Source: Candidatus Phytoplasma oryzae
GTDB lineage: Bacteria > Bacillota_I > Bacilli_A > Acholeplasmatales > Acholeplasmataceae
Direction of reading: 5' to 3'
DNA length: 64,000 nucleotides
Assembly (NCBI GenBank): GCA_027945135.1
Contig: CP116038.1
Coordinates: forward strand, 372,001-436,000
This document shows, piece after piece, positions 47,717 to 57,223 of the stretch. The position numbers were made by a program, and so were the translations under genes. The notes below the pieces were generated by a model, which worked only from the letters and a program-made list of their open reading frames with translations, made no database searches and had not been told where the DNA came from. Position 1 is the stretch's first letter; every line of letters starts with the position of its first letter.

Positions 47717-48789
47717 CAACCAAGAAAACTATTTTAAAAATTTGCCAGTTACTTTTATTCTTTGGATGCTGAACAAGCTGTTTTAGGAATTATCTTATTA
47801 GATAGTCAGCATATTCAATCAGTAATATCTGAATTAAAAACGGAAGATTTCTTTAATAGAGAAAATCAAAAAATTTACCAAGCCATGAAAAGTTTAGTTC
47901 AAGAACAAAAGGAAATTGATTATTTATCCGTGTATCTTTGGTTAAAAAATAATCAAATACAAATTGAAGGTGGCCAAGAATATTTATTCAAACTAAGTAG
48001 TTTATTTCCTTCTATTTACCATTTAGATAATTACGTGGAATTTCTCAAAGAAGCATCTATGAAAAGAAAAATATTGAAAATACTTAATCAAATGGTTCAT
48101 CACATTTTAAAACGAGAAGAAGTAGCAAACTTTCATCAATTGATAGAAAGTGAACAACAAAAAATTAACCAATTAATGAGTTTTGCCTAAAACTTCTTTT
48201 ATTACTGACAAGACTTTGTTTAAACAACTAAAAGAAACCATTATGAATAACACTTCTGAAAGTTTTTTAGAGGTTGGCCTACACAGGTTTCTCTGGTTTA
48301 AAGGAGATGATTTTAGGTTATCAACCAGAAAGTTTTATTATTTTGGCCGCTCGATCTGTGATCGGTAAAACCACTTTCGTGTTAAATATGATTTTAAAAG
48401 CTTTGGCATGGAATGAAAATTTAAAAATAGCAGTTTTTAGTTTAGAGATGAATAATGCTCAATTAGGATTAAGGTGCTTAAGCACTCAAACTCAGATTTC
48501 TTATCGTAAACTACAAACTATTCATTTTCAACAATTAGAAACCGAAGAACAAACACGAATAATAGAAAAATTGGCAGAAATGAGTACTTATCAACTTTTT
48601 TTAGATGATGAAGGCTTAAATACGATGACCAAAATTAAAGAGAAATGCCGTTGGTTTAAAAAAAACCAAGGTATAGATTTAGTTTTTATCGATTATCTTC
48701 AACTACTCAAGGCTTATGAAAGCGATAAAGTTTTAAAAAGTTATAAAACCGTTTCTCAAATTTCTCAAGAACTAGTATATCTATTTTAA
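47703..48789 (+). pseudogene. dnaB: Replicative DNA helicase DnaB of a PMU, frameshifted and truncated
   Basis: From ATG 47703 (MWQNNNQENYFKNLP) the frame shifts near 47750 into LDAEQAVLGIILLDSQHIQS, the DnaB N-terminal domain. It shifts again near 48180 and near 48270, where the RecA-like domain begins (GFSGLKEMILGYQPESFIIL, P-loop SVIGKTTF, Walker B VFIDYLQLL). The 3' end stops in TVSQISQEL followed by unrelated DNA, so the C-terminal part is missing. PMUs carry their own dnaB (known); this copy is dead. Confidence 0.85.
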
Positions 48790-49100
48790 AGAGATATGTG
48801 ATGGAATTATTTTAAATAATGTTAAAAATTGATATTTTTAAATTTGTAAATAATTATTGTTTAGAAACAACAAGTCTAAGATTAAAAAATGTTTTAAATT
48901 TTGCTAAAAAATAAAAATAAGTAATTTTTTAAGAAACAAAAAATTAATATTTTGAAAACTTATTAAAGTCAATATAAAAGAAATAATTTTTCTTAAAATA
49001 TTTTTAATAAATGATATTCTCATCAATCCAAGGGAATCATTTGCAGATGATTTCGTTAGGAGATTAATCAAACAATAACAAAATAATGCCCAAAAGATTT
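48790..49100. other. Junction DNA between dnaB remnant and truncated AAA gene
   Basis: About 310 bp matching neither flank. It holds AGGAGATTAA (about 49059-49068), a motif seen before several PMU genes, and a palindrome AATCATTTGCAGATGATT. At 49101 the sequence joins abruptly to the interior of the FtsH-like gene. Confidence 0.5.
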
Positions 49101-49105
49101 AATGG

Positions 49106-50659
49106 TTGACTTATCAACATCATAATCTTCGTAAACAAAATGATTTAGAAAACAAAAGTAAAACTTTGGAAGCAGCCATTGCCTATAATAAGGCCAATAA
49201 AGCTCGTCTTAAAGTTTTATTAAGTCAAACCAGCAATAATCAAGAAACTTTTGATCAATTAAAGGCTTATGATCTCTTTTTAGATAGTCAGTTAATCACC
49301 TTTAGTCGTCAATTAGAAGAGATTAAAAAAGAATTACTAGCTAGACAATCAAATCAACCTTGGAATCCTCAGAAAAAGAAAATTACTTTCGAAGATATTT
49401 ACGGCATGGAACGAGAAAAAGAAGAATTAAGTGATTTAATTACTTATTTAAAAGTGGACCAACCGTCTTTAGTAAACTTTGACCGCATTAAACCTCGAGG
49501 TTACTTATTATACGGACCACCTGGCACAGGTAAAAGTTTTTTAATGAAAGCTTTATGTGAAGAAACCGGAACTTATTACTTAGAAGTTGACCCCTCCCGT
49601 TTTGATAAAACTTATGTAGGAGAAGTAAATGAAGAACTAGAAAAGATTTGGAAAGAAGCAGAAGAACATGAAAAATGTATTATTTTCATGGATGAAATCA
49701 GTGGGTTAGCTAATCGAGAAAACCGTGGGGATAGCAAAGTAGCAGCAAACATCGTAAATAACTTATTGTTAAAACTTGATGGTTTTAAAAGTAATGAGAA
49801 AAAGATTATTTTAATGGCAGCGACTAATCATTTAAACCAAGTAGATGCCGCTTTAAAGAATCGTTTTAGTAAAATTATTAAAATTGATGTCATTAAAGAT
49901 GAAGAAATTGAAGGTTTTTTCAAACATCAATTAAGGAATTACCAAATTAGTTACCATACTTTTACTTATTTAAAAGAGATGGCCAACAGATGTAAAGGTA
50001 AAGGTTATTCTAACCGTGAGTTAACTCAATTCTTAGATAATGCCTACCAAAAAACCTTTAAATATCAACAACAAAATCCCTTGCATAACGTGATGTTACC
50101 TTCGGATTTAGAGGAAGTGTTAGACTTTAAACAAGGGATTTCCAAAACTTCATCCCAAATACAAGAACATCGTTTAGCTTCGGAAAAAACATATCAAGAT
50201 TGGACAAAAGGTTTAAAAACTCATTTACCGAAAAAAAAAGATATGACAGAAGTCACTAAACATTATTATTTCACAACTTTAAGTTGGCCAGGTCATGATG
50301 AACCCAGTGATATTTTATCTTTTGTCAGAAAACCTTTTATACAATGGGAGACTGATGAAGGATCACCGGCATTTGGGTGGTCTACTTTCGATGAAGAAGT
50401 AGGAAGTAATACTGAAATCAGCGGCTGTCTTAAAGACATGCAATGTGAAAAAGCTCATGGTCAATTCACTTTTAGTTATAAAGGACCTCAATATCTCTTA
50501 GAAGAAGATAAAGATTATTATATCGGGAAGGCTCGTTTACCTTATGATCCTAATAATCAAATAGGAACTGGTTCTACTAAAGAATATCATTTACACTTTA
50601 ACCCCGTACGTCATACCCTAAGTGTTTATACAAAAAAAATGAATACTAAAGTAAATTAA
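49106..50659 (+). CDS. FtsH-like AAA+ ATPase, 5'-truncated and chimeric (left PMU copy)
   Basis: 517 codons from a TTG, lacking the first ~170 residues (membrane anchor and half of the coiled coil) of the intact copy at 59364-61418. The AAA+ module is complete: GPPGTGKS (137-144), IIFMDEISGL, AATNHLNQVDAALKNRFSK. No HExxH protease motif. It is identical to the intact copy until KEYHLHFNPV near the C-terminus, then switches to RHTLSVYTKKMNTKVN, which is the end of the 57224-57904 protein. The switch falls within about 20 bp (50587-50606), so this is a recombinant gene. Probably inactive because the anchor and start signals are gone. Confidence 0.8.
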   Translation: MTYQHHNLRKQNDLENKSKTLEAAIAYNKANKARLKVLLSQTSNNQETFDQLKAYDLFLDSQLITFSRQLEEIKKELLARQSNQPWNPQKKKITFEDIYGMEREKEELSDLITYLKVDQPSLVNFDRIKPRGYLLYGPPGTGKSFLMKALCEETGTYYLEVDPSRFDKTYVGEVNEELEKIWKEAEEHEKCIIFMDEISGLANRENRGDSKVAANIVNNLLLKLDGFKSNEKKIILMAATNHLNQVDAALKNRFSKIIKIDVIKDEEIEGFFKHQLRNYQISYHTFTYLKEMANRCKGKGYSNRELTQFLDNAYQKTFKYQQQNPLHNVMLPSDLEEVLDFKQGISKTSSQIQEHRLASEKTYQDWTKGLKTHLPKKKDMTEVTKHYYFTTLSWPGHDEPSDILSFVRKPFIQWETDEGSPAFGWSTFDEEVGSNTEISGCLKDMQCEKAHGQFTFSYKGPQYLLEEDKDYYIGKARLPYDPNNQIGTGSTKEYHLHFNPVRHTLSVYTKKMNTKVN

Positions 50660-50681
50660 AGATAGAAAAAGGTGATATAAA

Positions 50682-51299
50682 ATGGTTAATAAACAAAATG
50701 TTAGTCTAGATTTAGGTTTATTCGTTTTTAGTTGGTTAGTCTTTTTATTAGGTATTATCCGAGGATATCAAAAACCTTTTTATTCTTTTTATTTATTTAC
50801 TAGACAAACGGTTTTACTAATCAACCTTTACTTTTTAACTAAATTATTGTTAAAAAAAGACCATAAATATTTTTCATTTCTTTGTGCTTTAGACAGTTTA
50901 ATGATGATGCTGATATATTTCAAAAATGAAAACCGTTTTTTATTAGCTCAAAAAACTAATTTTCAAGTTTTCGTTTCTATCTTAGAACACTATGTCTTAA
51001 CCACTCTTTTTTTACTTTATTATTTAATTATGGATCCCACTATTTTAAAATTAAAAAATTTTTATATTGGGACGATTCATTTATTAGTTTATTTTATAAC
51101 TGCTTTGTCTTTAGGGTACAAGTATCATTATTTTCCTTATGATTTTTTAAATCCCTATTATCCTTTCTTTTGGGTCAAAACAGTTACTTTAAGTAGTTTG
51201 ACTATTAGTATGTCGTTTTCTTTAATTTATCTTAAAAACCAAAAAGTAAAGTGGCAGATGCTTAAAACTAAAAATAATTTGATAGCAATAACCAAATAA
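50682..51299 (+). CDS. Multi-pass membrane protein of PMU (left copy)
   Basis: 205 residues with about six membrane segments and short loops; only a few substitutions separate it from the right-hand copy at 56584-57201. AAAGGTGATATAAA precedes the ATG. Function unknown; it always lies between the tail-domain gene and tra5 in this window. The conservation of the protein while neighbours decay may reflect recent duplication or gene conversion. Confidence 0.75.
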   Translation: MVNKQNVSLDLGLFVFSWLVFLLGIIRGYQKPFYSFYLFTRQTVLLINLYFLTKLLLKKDHKYFSFLCALDSLMMMLIYFKNENRFLLAQKTNFQVFVSILEHYVLTTLFLLYYLIMDPTILKLKNFYIGTIHLLVYFITALSLGYKYHYFPYDFLNPYYPFFWVKTVTLSSLTISMSFSLIYLKNQKVKWQMLKTKNNLIAITK

Positions 51300-51472
51300 A
51301 GAACTTATTTTGTTAAAAAGACACTCTTTTTAGTTTTTTTATTTTAACTTTTTTTTACTTTTCTTTAGGAGATTAACCAAAAAAACCTGATTAATTACTA
51401 AAAAACCTTTTATAATAGGAATGTTCGTATTTTAGTAATGAAAAGAGAAAAAAGAGGATCAAAAAGCTCATA

Positions 51473-52821
51473 ATGTCTCCTAAAATAATTAAATATTATT
51501 CTTTAGAAACCAAAAAAGCTGTTGTTAAAGCTAAAATGCAAGGAATGAAGGATAAAGAAATTGTTCAAAAGTTCGGATTAAGTTATAATACTCTAATTTA
51601 TCATTGGTTAAAAAAATTAAATATTACTAACTATCCTTATACCCTAACTAAATATTCTTTAGAAACAAAACTAAAAGTAATTTGGGCTAAACAAGAAGCA
51701 GGTTGAGAATATCGAAAAATTCTAACTCATTTCGGTATAAAAAGGCATGCACAAGTTGATCAATGGATTTTATGGTTTAATAACAAACAATTTTATCGCT
51801 TAGAACAACCAAGAGGCAAAAATATCTTTATCAAAAAAAATTTTATCATCCTTTTTTTGACTCTATCAAAAAAGAAATTAAACAACTTTTAGGTTTAAAG
51901 AAGAAAAAAAATAAAAAACTTTATTTAAAAATAATAAATAAATATGCTCAGAAAGTGGGTTTAAACCAATTATTAAAATGGTTGAATTTTTCGAAAAGTA
52001 CCTATTATCGTTGGTTAACAAAAGAACAACGACCATCCTATCCCACTACTTTAGATTTAGCTATTCGAAAAATAGCTAACCGTAACCGGGATTATAACTA
52101 TTTAGGTCAAGGACGTTATTTATTAAGTTACCGTCGTTTACATTTAAAACTCCGTTTAATTGGTTTTAAAGTTAATCTGAAAACAGTTTATCGTAAAATG
52201 AAAAAATGGGATTGTTTATGTCAAACTCCTAAAAATGGTTATTTTATGAGAGCTTATAAAAAAAGAGTGTGTGGTTATCAAAAACCAGTTCATTATGATA
52301 ATCTTCTTCAAAATAATTTTCAAGCTCAAAGCCCTTATCAAAAACTTTGTGGAGATATTACTTATCTTCCTTATGGAAAAAAGAATCAATTTCTTTATTT
52401 AGCAGTGATTATGGATTTATATAACCGAGAAATAGTAAGTTATTCTTTGTCAGAATATCAAGATACTGCCCTCATTAAACAAACATTAAACCCTTTACCT
52501 TCAGGGTTAAAAGGGATTTTTCATACTGATCAAGGTTTACAATTCACTAATAACCATATAAAAACTATTTTAAAAGAAAAAGGCTTACAAACGAGTATAT
52601 CTGAAAAATCATCTCCCTCTCAAAATGCTTGTATCGAAAGTTTTTTCAGCAACTTAAAAGGGGAAAAATTCTTCTATCAAAATAAAAAACGTTTAACTCC
52701 TCAAATTATTAAACATAAAGTAACTCGTTTTATTAAATACTATAATCGTAAAAGAAGATTAAAATACTTAAATTATTTATCACCTCTTCAGTTTAAACAA
52801 CAACACGTTCAAACTATTTAA
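51473..52821 (+). pseudogene. tra5: IS3/IS150-type transposase tra5, broken (left copy)
   Basis: Begins MSPKIIKYYSLETKKAVVKA, with helix-turn-helix segments, then meets TGA at 51704 where the right copy has TGG (Trp), and has a frameshift near 51835. The integrase core is intact from about 51955: DITYLPYG, HTDQGLQFT and the DDE Glu in NACIESFFSNLKGE. The N-terminal ~28 and C-terminal ~40 residues are identical to the right copy while the middle is well diverged. AAAAGAGG-type ribosome binding site precedes. Confidence 0.9.
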
Positions 52822-53375
52822 GATGTTAGTGCTCTCTTTTTAGAGGGCTTGACCTGTTGGGGCGGCGGCGGATATATATTTTTTTCTTTTTCTTTTTTTT
52901 ACTTTTTTTCTTTCTTAATCATTAAATTATAGTTTAACTATTTATTTTTTTTGTTTTAAGGAAGGAGAAAGAGGGAAACGCCTCCCAGCGTTTTCCCTCT
53001 GAATACTTCCTTAAAAAACTTTTCTTTTACTTTTAGCAAAAAAATTTCAAAAAATAATTGACAAAAAGCTTTTTTTTAAATAAAATAGGGTGTGAGCGTT
53101 AGCGAACAGATATATTTAGAGGTTACTTACTTACTAACGTAAGTAACCTCTAAATATATGTTCACTTCTTTTTCTTTTTTCTTTGTTACTTTCTTTTTTC
53201 TTTTTCTTTTTTTTCAAAAGTAAATTTTTAAATTTTCATAAAAATATGAAATGTTTTAAATTAAGAAAAAGTTTACTTTAAATCTTTCATATTTTATATT
53301 TTTTATATAGCAAAGCTCCGCGGAAGAGGGTGGAGTAGTAGTAATATTCAAGTATCTCTTTTTTTTAAATAAAAA
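52822..53375 (+). repeat. PMU end, left arm of inverted repeat
   Basis: From the tra5 stop to about 53375 the sequence is nearly identical, inverted, to 54495-55057. Landmarks: GTTGGGGCGGCGGCGG (GC-rich island), hairpin AGAGGGAAA/TTTCCCTCT, an outward promoter, and a perfect 21-bp palindrome. The two arms border a 1.1-kb spacer. Confidence 0.85.
53058..53086 (+). promoter_or_regulatory. Consensus promoter in PMU end, reading outward
   Basis: TTGACA (53058-53063), 17-bp spacer, TAAAAT (53081-53086). It is one of the best sigma-70 type promoters in the window. Transcription heads away from tra5, directly into the palindrome. Confidence 0.75.
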
Positions 53376-53540
53376 TTGATTATATGTTTCGATTTTCTTG
53401 TTTTTTAAGAAATGAATTACGAATAATGGTAATTTTATTATCAAATGAGGAATTTTAAAGTCTTTAAAAGTTTTTTTTAAGATATATTTGATTAGTAAAA
53501 AAAAGCTAAAAAAAACCAACTATTAAAGTTGTTTTTTTTT
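53093..53540 (+). ncRNA. Candidate PMU-end noncoding transcript, left copy
   Basis: Starts after the TTGACA/TAAAAT promoter, includes a perfect 21-bp palindrome (53110-53130 with 53139-53159), a conserved core GAATAATGGTAATTTTATTA (about 53421-53440), and ends at CAACT-ATTAA-AGTTG plus a run of nine Ts near 53540. Length is about 450 nt. No open frame with a ribosome binding site. The same design recurs at 54320-54787 and 37010-37470. Confidence 0.55.
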
Positions 53541-53582
53541 ACTTTATTAATATTTTTTATATCTATTTTATTTAAATTTATT

Positions 53583-53990
53583 TTATTTAAATTTTCTTTT
53601 TAATTTTGTAGATATCAAATAAAAAATAAAAAAAATAACAGGACAAAAAATATAAATCATATAGAAATACCTAAACAAAAATAAATAATTATATCCGAAA
53701 AGTAATATATATATTCTTAATAAAAACTGATATAAAGCTATTGAGATTAAACAAGTTTCAATAGCAGGAAACCAACGAATAAAATATTTTTTTTCTAGAT
53801 GATTGATATTGGATTTAATATTCTTATTCTTTAAAAAACATATTTTATATTCTTTTTTAAAATAATAATAAAAAGGTTTTAAAAAATATTTATAAATTCT
53901 CGTCATATTAAATAAAAATAAAACAAATTCACTAAAAATAATAAAAAATGATTCAAACATAACAGAAAATGATTCAAATGATTTAAACAT
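53583..53990 (-). CDS. Small membrane protein in PMU spacer, unknown
   Basis: 135 residues from ATG 53990 (MFKSFESFSVMFESFF), or 148 from an upstream GTG at 54029. Hydrophobic segments at about 10-30, 75-100 and 105-125; a Lys-rich loop lies between. It is the only credible gene between the two facing PMU ends. Codon and base composition resemble the 41917-42255 membrane protein, but homology is not shown. Confidence 0.5.
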   Translation of the reverse strand: MFKSFESFSVMFESFFIIFSEFVLFLFNMTRIYKYFLKPFYYYFKKEYKICFLKNKNIKSNINHLEKKYFIRWFPAIETCLISIALYQFLLRIYILLFGYNYLFLFRYFYMIYIFCPVIFFIFYLISTKLKRKFK

Positions 53991-54029
53991 AATAACTTTT
54001 CCAATCCCTTTCTTACATATTATATTCAC

Positions 54030-54315
54030 TCTTATAATAACTTTTTTTTAAAAATTAGCTATTTTTTTATGTTGACTTTTTTTCTTTTCAGTTATACTAC
54101 CAGTAGTTAATAAATAATTTGATTATTTTTTTAAAAAAAAGAAAATAAAAAAGTTTTATTTCTTTTTTTTGTAAGTCAAAAATATTCTTTTCACACGGTA
54201 CCATTTTTTTGGGTTGAACTGCTCCATTTAAGTGATACTGTTATAAAGATAAAGATATAACTTGATTCAAAAAAGTTTTAATCAAATTATAGATCAACTA
54301 ATGACAGTATAACTC
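54030..54315. other. Spacer DNA with flank-like motif
   Basis: Contains GATACTGTTATAAAGATA (about 54230) and CAGTATAACTCA (about 54305), a spaced inverted pair. Related pairs occur at 36925 and 37000 in the same order. This supports homology of the whole 36.9-37.65 and 54.2-54.95 kb regions. Confidence 0.45.
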
Positions 54316-54319
54316 ATAA

Positions 54320-54787
54320 AAAAGAAAAGTCAACTATCGTTGTTGACTTTTTTAAGAAAAAATAATATTGAATAAAATGTCTTTTAACTGCCAAAAAAAA
54401 GATTAATTTGAACGATAAAATTACCATTATTCATAGTTAATAATTAAAAATAATCAATAAAAAACATCTTCATTTCTCAAATAATTTCTTTTAAATTTCG
54501 AAAAAGAGATACTTTAATATTAATACTACTCCACTCTCTTCCGTGGAGCTTTGCTATATAAAACATATAAAATATGAAAGATTTAAAGTAAACTTTTTCT
54601 TAATTTAAAACATTTCATATTTTTATGAAAATTTAAAAATTTACTTTTGAAAAAAAAGAAAAAGAAAAAAGAAAGTAACAAAGAAAAAAGAAAAAGAAGT
54701 GAACATATATTTAGTGAACATATATTTAGAGGTTACTTACGTTAGTAAGTAAGTAACCTCTAAATATATCTGTTCGCTAACGCTCAC
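54320..54787 (-). ncRNA. Candidate PMU-end noncoding transcript, right copy
   Basis: Minus-strand promoter TTGACA (54821-54816), 17-bp spacer, TAAAAT (54798-54793). Downstream come a palindrome (TTTAGAGGTTACTTAC with its complement), the conserved core GAATAATGGTAATTTTAT (complement of about 54414-54432), and a terminator AAAAGTCAAC/GTTGACTTTT followed by TCTTTTTT (54316-54351). Length is about 470 nt. A direct duplication of about 16 bp (GTGAACATATATTTA twice, near 54710-54741) is absent from the left copy. Confidence 0.55.
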
Positions 54788-55057
54788 ACCCTATTTTATT
54801 TAAAAAAAAGCTTTTTGTCAATTATTTTTTGAAATTTTTTTGCTAAAAGTAAAAGAAAAGTTTTTTAAGGAAGTATTCAGAGGGAAAACGCTGGGAGGCG
54901 TTTCCCTCTTTCTCCTTCCTTAAAACAAAAAAAATAAATAGTTAAACTATAATTTAATGATTAAGAAAGAAAAAAAGTAAAAAAAAGAAAAAGAAAAAAA
55001 TATATATCCGCCGCCGCCCCAACAGGTCAAGCCCTCTAAAAAGAGAGCACTAACATC
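54495..55057 (-). repeat. PMU end, right arm of inverted repeat
   Basis: Inverted, near-identical partner of 52822-53375, ending at the tra5 stop. Differences include CGCGG to CACGG near the outer end and a short tandem duplication at about 54710-54741. Confidence 0.85.
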
Positions 55058-56410
55058 TTAAATAGTTTGAACGTGTTGTTGTTTAAACTGAAGAGGTGAT
55101 AAATAATTTAAGTATTTTAATCTTCTTTTACGATTATAGTATTTAATAAAACGAGTTACTTTATGTTTAATAATTTGAGGAGTTAATAAACTCAAATCTT
55201 CTAAATAAAATATTTCGCTTTTTAAAGTGGACCAGAATGACTCAATGCAGGAATTTTGAGAAGGTCTGCCAGTCTCCGAAAAACTATGTTTGATTCCTTT
55301 AGCTTGAATGGTTTTTCTTGTTTGATTACTAACATAAGGAGCACCTTTATCAGAATGAAGTAAACAATTTTTACCTTGAAAAGAAGGTAATTGTGCCAGG
55401 GTTTGAATGACTAATTGTTCGTTTTGAGCTTCGGCTAGTTGATAAGCTACAATTTCTCGGTTATATAAATCCATGATGGCTGATAAATAAAGATATTTTC
55501 GATTATGAACTGAACCATATGGTAAATAAGAAATATCAGTTACTAATTTTTGATAAGGTTGAGGAGCTTGAAAGTTATTTTGGAGTAAATTGGTAAAAGC
55601 TGTTTTGGTAGTATAAGCATTTTTACCACGATAATAATAATTTTTAAGAGTTTGACATAAACAAGCGAGTTTTTTCATTTTCTGATAAACAGTTTTAGGA
55701 TTGACTTTAAATCCTATTAATTTTAGTTTTAAGTGTAAACGCCGATAACCTAAAAGAAATTTACTTCTTCCTCTTAAATTATAATAACGATTTCTTTTAC
55801 TAATTTTGAGAATGGCTTTTTCTAACAAAGAAAAAGGTTGATGATGAGGGATAAGAGATATTTTTTTTAACCAAAGATAATAGGTACTTTTAGGTAAATT
55901 TAAATATTTTAAAAGTTGGTTTAAACCAACTTTTCTGGAGTACTTAGCTACTATTTTTAAATAAAGTTCTTTATTTTCTTTTTTGTTTATTCCTAAAAGT
56001 TGTTTGATTTCTTTTTTAATCAACTTAAAACAAGGATTATTAAATTTTTTTTGATCATTATAATGTTTTCCTCTTAGTTGTGAAAGACGATGAAGTTGGC
56101 TTTGATCAAACCATTTAAGCCAACGATAAAGAATAGTTATATTTTTAAGACCAAAATGAGATTGAATTTTTTTATTTGACCAACCTTCCTTTTTAGCAAA
56201 AACAGCTTTTAATTTAGTTTCTAAAGAATATTGATTCTTTTGGTGAGGGTAATTAGTAATTTTCCATTGACGAAGCCATTTATAAAGAATGTTAGAAGTA
56301 TTTAAATTGAATTTTTGTTTAATTTCTTTATCCTTCATTCCTTGCATTTTAGCTTTAACAACAGCTTTTTTGGTTTCTAAAGAATAATATTTAATTATTT
56401 TAGGAGACAT
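55058..56410 (-). CDS. tra5: IS3/IS150-type transposase, intact
   Basis: 450 residues in a single frame. Two N-terminal helix-turn-helix repeats (KDKEIKQKFNL and SNKKIQSHFGLKN), then an integrase core with DISYLPYG, MDLYNREIVAY, LLHSDKGAPYVSN and NSCIESFWSTLK for the DDE triad. Cut-and-paste or copy-paste transposition of the IS, and in phytoplasmas proposed mobility of the whole PMU. Unlike most IS3 members it needs no orfA/orfB frameshift. Only part of the protein resembles the broken left copy. Terminal inverted repeats could not be fixed by eye. Confidence 0.92.
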   Translation of the reverse strand: MSPKIIKYYSLETKKAVVKAKMQGMKDKEIKQKFNLNTSNILYKWLRQWKITNYPHQKNQYSLETKLKAVFAKKEGWSNKKIQSHFGLKNITILYRWLKWFDQSQLHRLSQLRGKHYNDQKKFNNPCFKLIKKEIKQLLGINKKENKELYLKIVAKYSRKVGLNQLLKYLNLPKSTYYLWLKKISLIPHHQPFSLLEKAILKISKRNRYYNLRGRSKFLLGYRRLHLKLKLIGFKVNPKTVYQKMKKLACLCQTLKNYYYRGKNAYTTKTAFTNLLQNNFQAPQPYQKLVTDISYLPYGSVHNRKYLYLSAIMDLYNREIVAYQLAEAQNEQLVIQTLAQLPSFQGKNCLLHSDKGAPYVSNQTRKTIQAKGIKHSFSETGRPSQNSCIESFWSTLKSEIFYLEDLSLLTPQIIKHKVTRFIKYYNRKRRLKYLNYLSPLQFKQQHVQTI

Positions 56411-56583
56411 TATGAGCTTTTTGATCCTCTTTTTTCTCTTTTCATTACTAAAATACGAACATTCCTATTATAAAAGGTTTTTTAGTAATTAATCAGGTTT
56501 TTTTGGTTAATCTCCTAAAGAAAAGTAAAAAAAAGTTAAAAGAAAAAAGACTAAAAGCGTCTTGTGTCGATAAAATAAGTTCT

Positions 56584-57201
56584 TTATTTGGTTATTGCTA
56601 TCAAATTATTTTTAGTTTTAAGCATCTGCCACTTTACTTTTTGGTTTTTAAGATAAATTAAAGAAAACGACATACTAATAGTCAAACTACTTAAAGTAAC
56701 TGTTTTGACCCAAAAGAAAGGATAATAGGGATTTAAAAAATCATAAGGAAAATAATGATACTTGTGCCCTAAAGACAAAGCAGTTATAAAATAAACTAAT
56801 AAATGAATCGTCCCAATATAAAAATTTTTTAATTTTAAAATAGTGGGATCCATAATTAAATAATAAAGTAAAAAAAGAGTGGTTAAGACATAGTGTTCTA
56901 AGATAGAAACGAAAACTTGAAAATTAGTTTTTTGAGCTAATAAAAAACGGTTTTCATTTTTGAAATATATCAGCATCATCATTAAACTGTCTAAAGCACA
57001 AAGAAATGAAAAATATTTATGGTCTTTTTTTAACAATAATTTACTTAAAAAGTAAAGGTTGATTAGTAAAACCGTTTGTCTAGTAAATAAATAAAAAGAA
57101 TAAAAAGGTTTCTGGTATCCTCTAACGATACCTAATAGAAAGACTAACCAACTAAAAACGAATAAACCTAAATCTAGACTAACATTTTGTTTATTAACCA
57201 T
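56584..57201 (-). CDS. Multi-pass membrane protein of PMU (right copy)
   Basis: 205 residues, about six membrane helices, with only a few differences from the left copy (for example GIVRGY versus GIIRGY, YFLSKLL versus YFLTKLL). AAAGGTGATATAAA precedes the ATG and 22 bp separate it from the tail-domain gene, so they form one operon. Function unknown. Confidence 0.75.
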   Translation of the reverse strand: MVNKQNVSLDLGLFVFSWLVFLLGIVRGYQKPFYSFYLFTRQTVLLINLYFLSKLLLKKDHKYFSFLCALDSLMMMLIYFKNENRFLLAQKTNFQVFVSILEHYVLTTLFLLYYLIMDPTILKLKNFYIGTIHLLVYFITALSLGHKYHYFPYDFLNPYYPFFWVKTVTLSSLTISMSFSLIYLKNQKVKWQMLKTKNNLIAITK

Positions 57202-57223
57202 TTTATATCACCTTTTTCTATCT

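Noticed and set aside
51473-52821. In-frame TGA at a Trp position of tra5 (51704), as if TGA coded for Trp like in Mycoplasma
   Set aside because: The same gene also has a frameshift, intact genes here use TGG for Trp, and TGA serves as a stop elsewhere (for example the 25-residue peptide gene). It is a nonsense mutation.
53256-53519. 87-codon minus-strand frame in the PMU end
   Set aside because: Antisense to the promoter-palindrome-terminator unit, not conserved in the right arm, no ribosome binding site.
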